This document shows, piece after piece, positions 34,876 to 43,574 of a stretch of 64,000 bases of DNA. The DNA lies in NCBI GenBank assembly GCA_910574455.1, contig CAJSYZ010000006.1:2346156-2410155 (forward strand), given 5' to 3'. The notes below the pieces were generated by a model. That model saw only the letters and a program-made list of their open reading frames with translations. It did no database searches and was not told the DNA's origin. The translations under genes and the position numbers were made by a program. The DNA comes from Trichaptum fuscoviolaceum. Taxonomy: Eukaryota; Basidiomycota; Agaricomycetes; Hymenochaetales; Trichaptaceae. How positions within the stretch are numbered: the stretch's first letter is position 1; each line of letters begins with the position of its first letter.

Positions 34876-34887
34876 ATTAAATTTCAG

Positions 34888-35886
34888 TAACTCGTTAAAC
34901 TGGCGCCGAAAGACAGACCACCAGTCCCAGGAAAATACGTACCCATAGCAGCCCAAGTACCCGTTGGAGTTACCCGCCCAGAAAACGCCGAATTTGACCC
35001 AGTAAACCGAGCCTGGTACAGACTTGACAAATCCAGACGAAAAGTCTACCTTCATTTTCACTCAGGACACGACACTTGGAGAGCAATCTCACATACCATC
35101 AAGAACCCGACCACATACTACAAACAGGTTAATACTTGGTACGCAGGAATCGAACCCAGTCAGGAAGAAATCGACCAGATACTTGCAAGAACATCAAGAA
35201 CAGGCAGTCGACTTAACTCACCCAGAGTTGTTTCTTCTCAACTCGCATCACCCGCTCCTTCACAACACTCGCCATTAACCACTACTCAACCAGAAGCACC
35301 ACCAGCTAAAACCGAAGCACCACCCGCTGAATCGACAGCACTACCCTCATTATCTTACGCAGCAGCAGCAGCACCTAAAGCTGAACAAACCTCCCCACTC
35401 CTCACATTCACCCAACCGAAGGCTGAAACACCCGCACCTGTTTCTGTACTCGAATCCGAAGAACCAGAACTTGTAGGACAATTCGAAGGACTTCGCATCG
35501 ACACCAGATTTGAAGAAGGCGCAACTTGGATACCCACTTGGACTCCACTTCCCAAGAACTACACTTCGCAGGAGACACAAACTATCCTCACTCTCGAGCA
35601 ACTAGAGAAAGAGGAAGCTGAACTCAGAAGGCGCAGACGAGAATCTGAAGCAGAAACTTCAGACGAATCAGAAGAAGACTCAGAAGCCGAGGACACGGCA
35701 CACACCGCCGAAGGATCTGCACACTCAGCCGCAGGATCTACATCGGTTAACGCCAACAATAGCAACCGAAGCTCACCTATACCCGTAATTCTGGAAAACG
35801 ACGAACACCCCGAACAGGAAAACCTACCACAGCCACCCCCACCCCCACCGTCACCTACACCCCCAGGAACCCCAGTAATAGTCGAA
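34888..35886 (+). CDS. Leader open frame C: 333-codon Met-free extension in frame with gag
   Basis: Open from just after TAA 34885-34887 straight into the gag ATG, with no stop and no Met. It starts with KLAPKDRPPVPGKYVPIAA and an aromatic region (AWYRLDKSRRKVYLHFHSGH). Then comes an Ala/Pro/Glu region, another ordered piece (ELVGQFEGLRIDTRFEEGA), an acidic stretch and a poly-Pro stretch before gag. If initiated at a non-AUG codon it would give an N-terminally extended Gag, comparable in principle to CUG-started glyco-Gag of murine leukaemia virus. That comparison is inference. Confidence 0.5.
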
Positions 35887-37029
35887 ATGGCCGATCAAGC
35901 AGACCATCAACCACGAGGTACCGGAGCAAACAAACCTTTTAACTTTACCGGCAAACGAAGCGAAGCTAGCCGATGGCTTAGCCTTGTTGAAAACTACTTG
36001 GCACTTAACGATTTGGACTATGCAACCGATCAACGCAAAATACGATTTGCACTCTCCTTTTGCACTGAAGGACCCGCTGCAATCTTTGCAAAGAATGTTA
36101 AAGACGAACAGGACAATGCACAATGGGTTATGACTTGGCAACAATTTGTTGACAAATTCAAGTCACATTTCATTTCCACCGATTACATCGCCGACGCATT
36201 CAAGGAACTCTCTAGCCTTAAGCAAGCACCTACGGACAAAATCGACGATTACATTCATAACTTCCAGCGACTCGCACGAGAAGCAAACATCACCGACTTC
36301 ACAGTACTCTTTTCCATGTTCAAGAATGGATTACTGCGACATACGCGAACCGCACTACTTCAAAAGGATATCCCAATTCCAGACAATGGAATAAAGATAA
36401 TGGCACCATACTACGAAGCAGCCAGGAAGATAGGAAAATCATACGAAGAGATCTATCAGGACAACCGCCCGTTCAATCGACTCCGCAACCGTTATGGACA
36501 ATCATCATACAATCGACCTCGATTCAACAAATTTCGCAGACGACGACTCAACGAAATGGACATAGATTCTGAACCCGAATCAGATCAACCCGAGGAACCG
36601 GAAAATCTAGAAGAATCATTCAAGCTCTATGCAATGTACTTCAACAAGCTTACGCCCGAGGAAAAGAAGAAAGCGCAAGCAGATGGACTCTGTTTCTACT
36701 GCAAGAAGGCAGGACATTTTGCAAACAAATGCCCTTCGCGTCCCGCACGCACCCCGAAGTTCCGAAGCTCAGGAAAATCCCCAAGGAAATTCCAGAACAA
36801 CTTCAGACGGAACAATGGACGATTCAAGAAGCGAAACATCAACTCGATGGAACTTGACGAAGAACCCGATGACCCGGACGATTTGATTGCTGAACGCGCA
36901 ATCCAGATCCATGAAATGATGACAGACCTCAATGGACAGGAACAGGAAGCATTGTTCAACATGCTAGACGAAATGCCCGATCCCAATGATGACAACGACG
37001 ATTTTGACGATGATGATGGAAATTTTTGA
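35887..37029 (+). CDS. Gag of the gypsy element
   Basis: 380 residues from the first ATG of the predicted transcript. Retrotransposon Gag (capsid-like) region: NFTGKRSEASRWLSLVENYL, FCTEGPAAIFAKN, WQQFVDKFKSHFI, YIHNFQRLAREANI. A CCHC zinc knuckle CFYCKKAGHFANKC at residues 269-282 is followed by a basic patch (RRNNGRFKKRN) and a very acidic tail of Asp/Asn. Gag packages the RNA and forms the particle. The stop TGA 37027-37029 directly follows a slippery heptamer that leads into pol. Confidence 0.93.
   Translation: MADQADHQPRGTGANKPFNFTGKRSEASRWLSLVENYLALNDLDYATDQRKIRFALSFCTEGPAAIFAKNVKDEQDNAQWVMTWQQFVDKFKSHFISTDYIADAFKELSSLKQAPTDKIDDYIHNFQRLAREANITDFTVLFSMFKNGLLRHTRTALLQKDIPIPDNGIKIMAPYYEAARKIGKSYEEIYQDNRPFNRLRNRYGQSSYNRPRFNKFRRRRLNEMDIDSEPESDQPEEPENLEESFKLYAMYFNKLTPEEKKKAQADGLCFYCKKAGHFANKCPSRPARTPKFRSSGKSPRKFQNNFRRNNGRFKKRNINSMELDEEPDDPDDLIAERAIQIHEMMTDLNGQEQEALFNMLDEMPDPNDDNDDFDDDDGNF
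37020..37026 (+). promoter_or_regulatory. -1 ribosomal frameshift site A_AAT_TTT
   Basis: In the gag frame the bases read GGA AAT TTT TGA. The heptamer AAATTTT fits the X_XXY_YYZ rule. A -1 slip gives AAA TTT TTG ATC, the open pol frame, which has no ATG of its own at its start. No secondary structure was calculated. Confidence 0.75.
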
Positions 37030-40000
37030 TCAACTCCGAGTTGGTTAATCTGATTCAACTCAACACCATCACTATCAACGGAAACACTCACTCTTTTCGC
37101 ATACCCATCACGGTACTCATTAACGGACAACCTCACACACTCTCAGCTCTACTCGACACCGGAGCACAACTCAATTTCATCAACTCAAAACTAGCCAACA
37201 AACTCAAACTAAAAACGCAGAAAATCGACAAACCCATACTAGTCAGTAACGCCGATGGTACACTCAACACAGAAGGCAGTGTCACCAAACGAACTCGAAT
37301 CCACATCACACACCCCCACACTCTTTCACCACATTTCTATCTCACTCATATCCCAAAGGACGACGTTATACTAGGTCTACCTTGGTTTAAACAAGCTAAA
37401 CCAAAGATAGACTGGGGAAACGATGCAATCACCATAAACAAGATTACGATTTCAACCCGAATGGAACAAGAAAAACAACAGAAACTACCACCACCAGAAA
37501 AACTTGACATCCCAAAGGAATATATGCCCTATGCCAATATCTTCTCCGAAAAAGAAATCCAAAAATATCCACCAGCACGACCTTATGATCACGAAATCAA
37601 GACGAAACCCTCCTTCATACCGAAAATCTTCAAAACCTACAATACTCCGTACCACCAAAGACCCATACTCCGTGACCTTATTAATGACCTACTCAAGAAA
37701 GGATTCATTAAACCCTCCGCATCACCGATGGCCTCACCATTATTCTTCATCAGTAAGAAAGATGGAACCCTCCGACCGATTCAGGATTATCGATATCTAA
37801 ACGAGCATACAATCCGCGATGGATTTCCAATACCGAACACCCAGACACTATTGAATCAACTCCAAGGATCCAAATACTTCACCACCCTTGATATTCGACA
37901 AGGATACCACAACATTCGAATCAAGGAAGAAGACCAATGGAAAGCCGCATTCAACTGCGAAGAAGGACACTTTCAACCAACAGTTATGTTCTTTGGCCTA
38001 TGCAATTCACCCGCCACCTTTCAACGTTTCATGAATGATATACTTGCAAAGCAAATCCGCGAAAACAAGTGTATTGTTTACATGGACGACATTATGATCC
38101 ATGCCGCCACTATGCAACAACTTATCTCAAATACCCTCGAAGTTTTCGACGTCCTCAAGAAACACAAGCTATATCTCAAACCTGCCAAATGCCGATTCCA
38201 CCAGACCGAAGTCCCATTCCTAGGATACATTATCTCCGAGTCACAGATCAAGACCGACCCGACGAAGATACAAGGAATAGTTGACTGGCCGACACCAAAG
38301 AATCTACGAGACATACGATCATTTACAGGATTTACGAACTTCTACAGGCGATTCATTCCCCATTATGCCACCATATGCCGACCCCTCGATCAACTAAAAC
38401 GCAAAAACATACCATTCGTTTGGACCGACCGACAACAACATGCTTTTCAAACACTCAAGGACTTATTCTCGAAACAACCACTCCTTATGCAACCCGACCC
38501 GAACAAGCCATTCTACCTCGAAACCGACGCTTCAGCCGTAGCTACTGGTGCAGTACTACGACAACTCGACAAGGATAATCAATTACGACCAATTGGATAC
38601 ATCTCCCAAGCACTTAATCCGACGCAACGAAACTGGCAAATATATGACAGGGAACTATTTGCTATCATCCGCGCATTACAGACATGGCGACACTATCTAT
38701 TAGGCAGCCCACATGTTATCACAGTACATTGTGATCACAAGAACCTAACCTATTGGCGACAACCACAACGATTAACCCCTCGACAAGCCCGATGGCAGAA
38801 CGAACTTTCACGTTACCCCCTCCAAATCCAAGCAGTCCCCGGAAAACACATGATCCAATCCGATGCCCTTTCCCGGAGACCCGACCAATTTAAAACGGAA
38901 GGAGAACTCAACAACGAAGTTACACTTCTACCAGAAAAGGTTTTCATTCAAGAGATGGAAATACTCGAAGCCGAAATAGAAGAACAGGACGATGACGATC
39001 GAAACACCATTGACATCGACGAACTTCATGACAACATTCGACTCGAAACAGGCGACATTCAGAAAGCAATGACACTCATTCAGAAAGAACTACCCCTCAC
39101 GAAACCGAAGATGACCGACTTCTCAATCAAGGATAACCTTGTACACTTTAGGAACAAGATCTATGTTCCGAAGAACAAGGAAATCATGAGAAACATCTTA
39201 CGACTTCATCATGACCTCCCTACGCGAAATCACCCAGGAATAGCAAACACAATGGAACAGATTCGACGCACCTACTACTGGCCCCGCATGCAGCAGTTCA
39301 TTTCGAAATATGTACAAGGATGCGCAATTTGCCAACAGATGAAGATAAATCACCATCCACTCGTACCTCCGCTCAGCCCGATCATCGCAGACAAAGACAC
39401 ATACCCCTTTGCTACAGTCAATATTGATTTCATTACCGACCTACCGGAATCAAATGGCTACAACAGCATATGTGTTATTGTGGACCATGATTGCACCAAG
39501 GCAATAGTACTCACCCCATGCAACAAGACGATCACCGCACTCGATACCGCACAACTCTACATCGACAATGTCTACAAACGATTTGGATTACCCAGGAAAA
39601 TAATCTCAGATCGTGGACCCCAATTTGCATCAACACTATTCAGACAGCTATGCCGCTTACTGCACATCAAGCAGGCTATGTCTACAGCATATCACCCACA
39701 AACTGATGGACAAGCAGAACGAATGAACCAGGAGATCGAAGCATACTTCCGAATTTATGCAGCAAACCACCCCCAACATTGGTCACGATACATACCAATG
39801 ATGGAATTCACTCACAACAATCGCAAGCATTCCACCACAGAGCAGACCCCTTTCCGATTACTTATGGGATACGACCCAACATCATTTCCTACGGAAAAAT
39901 CCGAGATCGACAGTAACATCCCCACACTCCAAACTCGCTTAATCAAGATATTGGAACTCCGAACCGAAGCCGAAGCAGCTCTAACTCTCGCACAAGAATT

Positions 40001-40463
40001 CCAGCGTGAGACACAGGAATCACACTTCCAGCCCTTGGAAGAAGGACAAAGTGTATGGTTAGAAGCCAGGAACCTCCGACGAACCGGACTACCCTCGAAG
40101 TTCCAATCTAAACGAGAAGGACCCTTTACGATCATCAAGAAGCTCAGGGACAATGTCTATCAACTCGATCTTCCAGAGCATTGGAAAATACATCCAGTAT
40201 TTCATGCTTCTCTTCTCACCCCACACAAGGAAACGGACGAACATGGACCATCTTACACACGACCACCACCTGACCTTATCGAAGGAGAAGAAGAATATGA
40301 AGTTGAAGCGATACTCAATCACCGAGGACCTCCGAAGAAGCGCGAATATCTTGTCAAATGGCTAGGATACCCGACATCACAGAATCAATGGATACCCGAA
40401 CATTCACTGGAGAATACACAGGAACTTCTGTCCGAATACAAGAAGGCACACAGGATCAAATGA
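37026..40463 (+). CDS. Pol polyprotein with C-terminal chromodomain
   Basis: 1,145 codons in frame -1 to gag. Order: aspartic protease with LLDTGAQLNFI (Asp about residue 44); RT with FFISKKDGTLRPIQDYRYLN, TTLDIRQGYHNI, FGLCNSPATFQRFMN and active site YMDD (about residue 352); RNase H with YLETDASAVATGAVL and VHCDHKNL; integrase zinc domain RLHHDLPTRNHPG plus GCAICQQMK; integrase core Asp in VNIDFITDLP, Asp in SDRGPQFAS, Glu in QTDGQAERMNQEIE; then the GPF-like stretch SKREGPFTIIKKL and HPVFHASLL. The last 60 residues are a chromodomain (EYEVEAILNHRG, KREYLVKWLGYP, NQWIPE), which in chromoviruses steers integration to marked chromatin. All catalytic residues are intact. The stop TGA overlaps ATG 40460. 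Confidence 0.96.
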   Translation: MINSELVNLIQLNTITINGNTHSFRIPITVLINGQPHTLSALLDTGAQLNFINSKLANKLKLKTQKIDKPILVSNADGTLNTEGSVTKRTRIHITHPHTLSPHFYLTHIPKDDVILGLPWFKQAKPKIDWGNDAITINKITISTRMEQEKQQKLPPPEKLDIPKEYMPYANIFSEKEIQKYPPARPYDHEIKTKPSFIPKIFKTYNTPYHQRPILRDLINDLLKKGFIKPSASPMASPLFFISKKDGTLRPIQDYRYLNEHTIRDGFPIPNTQTLLNQLQGSKYFTTLDIRQGYHNIRIKEEDQWKAAFNCEEGHFQPTVMFFGLCNSPATFQRFMNDILAKQIRENKCIVYMDDIMIHAATMQQLISNTLEVFDVLKKHKLYLKPAKCRFHQTEVPFLGYIISESQIKTDPTKIQGIVDWPTPKNLRDIRSFTGFTNFYRRFIPHYATICRPLDQLKRKNIPFVWTDRQQHAFQTLKDLFSKQPLLMQPDPNKPFYLETDASAVATGAVLRQLDKDNQLRPIGYISQALNPTQRNWQIYDRELFAIIRALQTWRHYLLGSPHVITVHCDHKNLTYWRQPQRLTPRQARWQNELSRYPLQIQAVPGKHMIQSDALSRRPDQFKTEGELNNEVTLLPEKVFIQEMEILEAEIEEQDDDDRNTIDIDELHDNIRLETGDIQKAMTLIQKELPLTKPKMTDFSIKDNLVHFRNKIYVPKNKEIMRNILRLHHDLPTRNHPGIANTMEQIRRTYYWPRMQQFISKYVQGCAICQQMKINHHPLVPPLSPIIADKDTYPFATVNIDFITDLPESNGYNSICVIVDHDCTKAIVLTPCNKTITALDTAQLYIDNVYKRFGLPRKIISDRGPQFASTLFRQLCRLLHIKQAMSTAYHPQTDGQAERMNQEIEAYFRIYAANHPQHWSRYIPMMEFTHNNRKHSTTEQTPFRLLMGYDPTSFPTEKSEIDSNIPTLQTRLIKILELRTEAEAALTLAQEFQRETQESHFQPLEEGQSVWLEARNLRRTGLPSKFQSKREGPFTIIKKLRDNVYQLDLPEHWKIHPVFHASLLTPHKETDEHGPSYTRPPPDLIEGEEEYEVEAILNHRGPPKKREYLVKWLGYPTSQNQWIPEHSLENTQELLSEYKKAHRIK

Positions 40464-40912
40464 CCGAACTTGCATTTGATTTCATTCCGCATCCGGAACA
40501 AACTAAGGACGCCACTCAAAGAAACCTCCAAATCAGACAACAACCCGTTATTCTTCCGATTCATCAAATTCTCAAGAAGTATATCAGCCTCAACCAGACA
40601 CCAACGCTTAGCAAGATGATCAAGCCAGCAGACCTCGCTAACTTCTGCGCATACATCCTCTCACTTGATATCCGACCGGAAATCAAGGATCTTGCACAGA
40701 AATTACTTTACGAGTCTTTCCGACGCATTGACCAAGGCCTAGGACCCTATCGGACCTTTTCTCAACGATTTGTATTCACCTCATCCAATCGAAGAGACAC
40801 CCCGGAGATTACAGTCAGATATGGGCCGAACAATCAGTTCATTATCACGTCAACACCGCACTATCAACCGCCGCCGCCCTACTCCGATACCATCTCCACA
40901 ACCCCTTCGTAA
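40460..40912 (+). CDS. Extra ORF 1 after pol (150 residues), ATGA overlap with pol
   Basis: The start ATG (40460-40462) overlaps the pol stop TGA by two bases (ATGA), the usual layout for termination-reinitiation; an in-frame ATG also exists at 40358 inside pol. The protein begins MTELAFDFIPHPEQT and has a helical region (ADLANFCAYILSLDIRPEIK). It ends with TSTPHYQPPPPYSD, which holds a PPxY motif (40868-40882), the class used by retroviral late domains to recruit Nedd4-type ligases. No family recognised. Confidence 0.6.
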   Translation: MTELAFDFIPHPEQTKDATQRNLQIRQQPVILPIHQILKKYISLNQTPTLSKMIKPADLANFCAYILSLDIRPEIKDLAQKLLYESFRRIDQGLGPYRTFSQRFVFTSSNRRDTPEITVRYGPNNQFIITSTPHYQPPPPYSDTISTTPS

Positions 40913-41444
40913 CGACCCTCCACCCACGGAAATAAGCAAAGAACAAATCCTTAATGACCTTCGCACACTAGCAGCAGAAACTCCGACCAACCGTCAACCC
41001 ACACTCATTTTTCACCTATTCAATTTCATCCATCAACAAGAAGAACCCAACACTCCACCGCTCAATCACCTCATCGATTTCATCGATACTCTTCTTACCC
41101 ATGCGACTCCATTACACCAGGCACACCTTTCGATAGGACTCTACATACTAATTCAAATGGTCAAGACAAATGACCTTGAAGGATCAGTACAACTTCCGAA
41201 TGGATTCCGATTCATTCACCGGCAACCGGCATCCGTTCAGACCTCCGAAACTTCTACTTCCAGAGATTCCACATCCCCTCCGCCCTTGGAACCTTTCTCT
41301 CCCGCATATAGTCCCACTACCTCCACGGAATCGCTCACCAGTCACACTACTGACGACCCGGACTCAGACAAAGAGAACATCCCCACTCAACATGCCATTC
41401 AACTTCGACACCCCTATTCCGACATTCGAAGCACCCCCCTTTGA
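40821..41444 (+). CDS. Extra ORF 2 after pol (207 residues)
   Basis: +1 frame relative to extra ORF 1 and overlapping its last 92 bases. From ATG 40821 it reads MGRTISSLSRQHRT. It has a helical central part (KEQILNDLRTLAAE, HLIDFIDTLLTHATPLHQ, LSIGLYILIQMVK) and a Ser/Thr/Pro-rich tail with DDPDSDKENIP. It stays open 5' of the ATG to 40770 and beyond, so a +1 shift from extra ORF 1 is an alternative to a new start. No homologue recognised. Confidence 0.5.
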   Translation: MGRTISSLSRQHRTINRRRPTPIPSPQPLRNDPPPTEISKEQILNDLRTLAAETPTNRQPTLIFHLFNFIHQQEEPNTPPLNHLIDFIDTLLTHATPLHQAHLSIGLYILIQMVKTNDLEGSVQLPNGFRFIHRQPASVQTSETSTSRDSTSPPPLEPFSPAYSPTTSTESLTSHTTDDPDSDKENIPTQHAIQLRHPYSDIRSTPL

Positions 41445-41943
41445 CGCTGAAGAACACCTCGCAGCCACTGACCCCGGACCTCTACTACCAGCTGAGGATA
41501 TTGATCCCCTCTGGGTAACAGGCTGGGGCAATCATGCAAACGATTGGCAAAACGGAGCATGGCACCCGCAACTGACACCCGCACACCCGGAAAACGACTA
41601 CCCCTCCCCTCCGCCCTCTCCCACTCTACCCCCTCTCAGTCCCTTCGACCTCGTCCGGCACTATATCTTTGACCCCTCCCACTCCGACTATATCAACATC
41701 CGCCGACTCAAGACTCTCAATCCCCATCCCCAACTCACCACCCTCGTCCTCCGCCGCACATTCTTCACTCCGGAGTACGCCACCCCGATTCTACAAGCCC
41801 TACACATCCTCCTCGACCTCCCCTACGTCCCCTGGATAGGCCGACGCGTTCGACACGCAGGAACACCGCATCGACACTTCGTAGCTTACGACGAAGACCC
41901 CATCTGTGTCTGCAGTTGTTGCAGGTATTGCCCCGTTCACTAA
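41392..41943 (+). CDS. Extra ORF 3 after pol (183 residues)
   Basis: Starts MPFNFDTPIPTFEAPPFDAE inside the end of extra ORF 2 (53-base overlap, +1 frame). It is Pro-rich in the first half (PSPPPSPTLPPLSPF), then has an ordered part (RHYIFDPSHSDYINIRRL, TLVLRRTFFTPEYATPIL, HILLDLPYVPWIGRRVR). It ends with a Cys cluster CVCSCCRYC, which might bind metal. No family recognised. Confidence 0.5.
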   Translation: MPFNFDTPIPTFEAPPFDAEEHLAATDPGPLLPAEDIDPLWVTGWGNHANDWQNGAWHPQLTPAHPENDYPSPPPSPTLPPLSPFDLVRHYIFDPSHSDYINIRRLKTLNPHPQLTTLVLRRTFFTPEYATPILQALHILLDLPYVPWIGRRVRHAGTPHRHFVAYDEDPICVCSCCRYCPVH

Positions 41944-41945
41944 CA

Positions 41946-42854
41946 ATGCCAGCTATCCGCAACACTCGTCAAGGACTTCCGAACCGCGTCTTTCGAACCC
42001 CTCATCCTCGAAATGTCAAACCAACGCGACAGCGATTCATTGACGGCACCCTTCCTCCTCCCGATCTCGAGCAACTTCTACCCGGCATCACCTTCCAACA
42101 GACACTACAGACACGACGACAATGTGCAGCTACGCTTCTGCATAATGGCAAACTTCGCGACCTCACTCAGAATGTCACTGTCAGCCCCCTTCCCCATATT
42201 GTCTACACCACTCAGCAAATGTATGACATTTTGGAGACGATGCTGGATCTGTTTGAGAGCAGTCGACGATCGCAACAGAAGGTTGACACCTTTGAACATC
42301 AGGAACTAGTACGTCGTTTGAATCAGGTTCTTATTACTCAACTCGAGAACCAGTTCAACGAATTCGAATTTCAATCGCTCCTCTCTTCGGAGATCGTTAA
42401 CGGAAAGGTCAACGTCCCCACCGACCCGGAACCACAACCCATGGCCGATCCCTCCCCTCTCGAGCTCACTCCGCAGGCTGCGCCCGACGCATATCACGAG
42501 CAGCTACATGTCCCGATCTTCGACCTAGATCGACTCCATAACTTCGAAACCGCTCCGCCGCCGCCTAGCCCTCATCAACAGCTCTATCTCCCTACAGAGG
42601 AAGAACTTGAGACGATCAACCAAGAACTTCAGGACCTCGCCATTCCTGAATTACCCCTCATGGCTCCGCCCGACATAACGATACAGCCGCCTTCGCCGCC
42701 ATACATTGTCAACACTCCTCGACCGGAAGACTTCACTTCACCACCATCATACGCCCCCATTGACTGGACCGACCCCTATTTCCTTTCAATGTATCGACTC
42801 TTCCTTAATAACTTTGATTTCTCTCAGACAGTCACCAATGTACCCAGCGCTTGA
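41946..42854 (+). CDS. Extra ORF 4 after pol (302 residues)
   Basis: ATG 41946 lies two bases after the stop of extra ORF 3; the frame is open a little further upstream. The N terminus is basic (MPAIRNTRQGLPNRVF) with an Arg-rich region. The middle is helical (QQMYDILETMLDLFESSRRS, QELVRRLNQVLITQLENQFN). The C-terminal half is Pro/Glu-rich with PPSY (42741-42752), a second PPxY, and ends with an aromatic helix (WTDPYFLSMYRLFLNNFDF). No hydrophobic membrane anchor is seen, so it is not an obvious envelope protein. Confidence 0.55.
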   Translation: MPAIRNTRQGLPNRVFRTPHPRNVKPTRQRFIDGTLPPPDLEQLLPGITFQQTLQTRRQCAATLLHNGKLRDLTQNVTVSPLPHIVYTTQQMYDILETMLDLFESSRRSQQKVDTFEHQELVRRLNQVLITQLENQFNEFEFQSLLSSEIVNGKVNVPTDPEPQPMADPSPLELTPQAAPDAYHEQLHVPIFDLDRLHNFETAPPPPSPHQQLYLPTEEELETINQELQDLAIPELPLMAPPDITIQPPSPPYIVNTPRPEDFTSPPSYAPIDWTDPYFLSMYRLFLNNFDFSQTVTNVPSA

Positions 42855-42859
42855 ACCCC

Positions 42860-42946
42860 TTATTGGTCTTAACTTGACCCTATAGCGACTGATATTTATC
42901 TTTCTCTTACGCTTTTACTTATTGATCTTAACTTGATCCTATAGCG
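42860..42946 (+). repeat. Two direct 28-bp repeats ahead of the gypsy 3' LTR
   Basis: A 28-bp unit starting TTATTGRTCTTAACTTGA and ending CCTATAGCG occurs at 42860-42887 and 42919-42946 with two differences. It lies between the last ORF and the 3' LTR. The purine tract next to the LTR (GACAGGGTAT) is short. Confidence 0.75.
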
Positions 42947-43020
42947 TTGTACCTTTCTTTGAAATTCTCGCATTCGCATTCTTATGCTACTACGGAATTT
43001 CAATCTTAGTGACAGGGTAT

Positions 43021-43569
43021 TGTTACGCATCAAGCTGCTTACCCTTGTTTACACATTGTTTATGTTCCCCCTCATCTTTTTCTCTCACCCTTTCTACCTG
43101 CATGTGCGTACACACATTGCATCATTCTTTCATCATCGACTCCACACTCCGATGGCTCCACTCGCTCCACCTTCACTCCGAGAGCCCCAGGACCTTCCAC
43201 TCCGATGATACATCATTCTACTCCACTCTACTCCACCTATGTTCCGATTTGACATCATCCTCCATTAATTAGAGCCACTATGACGGACTCACTCCACTTC
43301 CGACCCGCGATGATGTAGTTTCATTCCTTGCTCCACTCTATTGTTCTCTGTAGTATATAAGGCCATGTACATAGCGCCCCAGGATGACACTTAAGTCAAT
43401 CCTCCTATAGTCTTTTACAATCACGTACCAAAGACTCTGTTCACCCACGACTTCCGGTATAGAGACCCTCACAAAGCGGACCCTCTATACTGTACTTGCT
43501 ACTTCACCCAACAACGCTTTGGTCACTTATCATTTCCGTGATAAGTCCATCGAAGCCGTGAACGTAACA
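43021..43569 (+). repeat. 3' LTR of the gypsy element
   Basis: 549 bp, matching the 5' LTR except that TATATTAA there is TATATAA here (43354-43360). The predicted RNA start equivalent is 43393. AGCGC follows at 43570-43574. Confidence 0.95.
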
Positions 43570-43574
43570 AGCGC

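Larger units (their letters stand above)
33004..35886 (+). other. 2,883-base leader without a single ATG
   Basis: Reading every line from 33004 to 35886 I find no ATG on the plus strand in any frame; the next ATG after 33001 is the gag start at 35887. By hand count the same stretch (from 33187) contains about 43 CAT and about 25 GAT, so base composition does not explain it. The ATG-free zone begins within a few bases of the predicted RNA start. This fits selection for uninterrupted ribosome scanning to the gag ATG. Non-coding features were not found in 33187-33767. Confidence 0.9.
32637..43569 (+). mobile_element. Ty3/gypsy chromovirus-type LTR retrotransposon nested in the copia element
   Basis: 10,933 bp. 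LTRs 32637-33186 (550 bp) and 43021-43569 (549 bp) start TGTTACG and end CGTAACA, a perfect 7-bp terminal inverted repeat; I see one indel between them. Five-bp duplication AGCGC. Internal order: self-complementary primer site, a 2.7-kb leader without ATG but with long open frames, gag with a zinc knuckle, -1 shift, pol (protease, RT, RNase H, integrase, chromodomain), then four additional overlapping ORFs over 2.4 kb. Typical fungal chromoviruses are 5 to 7 kb, so about 4 kb is extra. All frames of gag and pol are intact, so it may be competent. Confidence 0.97.

Noticed and set aside
33187..35886. Explaining the ATG-free leader as a large intron
   Set aside because: An intron would not need to avoid ATG, and the stretch is filled with long open frames; I also saw no convincing donor and acceptor pair at its borders. 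Not fully excluded without RNA data.
40460..42854. Extra ORFs as a retroviral envelope gene
   Set aside because: No signal peptide, no membrane-spanning segment and no Cys-rich ectodomain pattern were seen.
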